A stretch of 5,892 bases of DNA from Phycisphaerae bacterium. GTDB taxonomy: Bacteria; Planctomycetota; Phycisphaerae; UBA1845; Fen-1342. A program made the position numbers and the translations under genes. The stretch spans positions 1 to 5,892 of the forward strand of contig JAGVEP010000372.1 in assembly GCA_020058145.1 (NCBI GenBank), in the 5' to 3' direction. The notes under the pieces are model-generated. The model saw nothing but the letters and a program-made list of their open reading frames with translations. It was not told where the DNA came from and made no database searches. Below, piece after piece: positions 5,796 to 5,892 of the stretch; position 1 is the first letter of the stretch, and each line of letters begins with the position of its first letter.

Positions 5796-5892
5796 CTACG
5801 GGAAAACCTCGGTCGGTATCCCCGCGCCTCGGACCGCCGCGGCGATCGGCTCCAACTCCGCCGCCGTCAGCGGCGCCACGTACGCCACCAGC
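5796..5892 (-). CDS. C-terminal end of an unidentified minus-strand protein (partial)
   Basis: On the minus strand a frame enters from the right edge and runs 31 residues to a TAG stop (5796-5798). It begins LVAYVAPLTAAELEPIA and ends RGAGIPTEVFP. The composition looks like real protein: alternating hydrophobic residues, then a helix, then GIPTEVFP as a possible strand. The last part resembles the alpha/beta anticodon-binding fold seen at the C-terminus of class II aminoacyl-tRNA synthetases such as HisRS, but it is far too short to assign. The upstream part lies outside the window. If real, it converges with the regulator gene. Confidence 0.45.
   Translation of the reverse strand, partial: LVAYVAPLTAAELEPIAAAVRGAGIPTEVFP

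Noticed and set aside
4762..5796. Minus-strand open frame (344 codons) opposite the response regulator
   Set aside because: It is antisense to a complete AAA+ and helix-turn-helix protein, with no recognisable domain.
1..5892. CRISPR array, tRNA, rRNA, transposase or insertion-sequence ends
   Set aside because: No regularly spaced direct repeats, cloverleaf, rRNA-like sequence or transposase motif was seen on either strand.

Overview
The window is 5,892 bases of GC-rich bacterial DNA with four large plus-strand genes and the edge of a probable minus-strand gene at the right end. Three things point, with moderate confidence, to Planctomycetota or a similar large-genome environmental bacterium: an FHA-GAF-PP2C phosphatase, weak or absent Shine-Dalgarno sites before most genes, and an intergenic palindrome that reads as the spurious peptide CGTGILPV, which I associate with planctomycete-type genomes. 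The sequence alone does not prove the lineage; myxobacteria and Acidobacteriota carry similar signalling proteins.

Left part (1-1140): a DnaA-family protein with the AAA+ ATPase domain and the C-terminal DNA-binding domain. It ends at a hairpin plus T-run terminator, so it is probably a separate transcription unit from what follows. The reading frame is open to the left edge, so N-terminal domains may lie outside the window. Several canonical DnaA residues are changed.

Intergenic stretch (1090-1399): two terminator-like units in tandem, then a run of GC-rich inverted repeats, a TATAAT box, and two hairpins in the presumed leader of the next gene.

Centre and right (1400-5679): three signalling genes in one direction. 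The first is a cytoplasmic FHA-GAF-SpoIIE-type serine/threonine phosphatase. The second is a soluble histidine kinase whose N-terminal domain looks like a protoglobin/globin-coupled sensor, with the haem-ligand His in place. The third is an NtrC-family sigma-54 response regulator whose start overlaps the kinase end. Kinase and regulator almost certainly form a cognate pair: a gas ligand (O2, or NO/CO) bound at haem would set autophosphorylation, and the regulator would then activate sigma-54 promoters elsewhere. The phosphatase may be a parallel branch that reads phosphothreonine signals.

Right end (5680-5892): a GC palindrome, the CGTGILPV-type palindrome, and on the minus strand a 31-residue C-terminal fragment that runs off the edge. 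Nothing here is clearly a new system. The most notable content is the haem-globin kinase paired with a sigma-54 regulator beside an FHA phosphatase, and the divergent DnaA.
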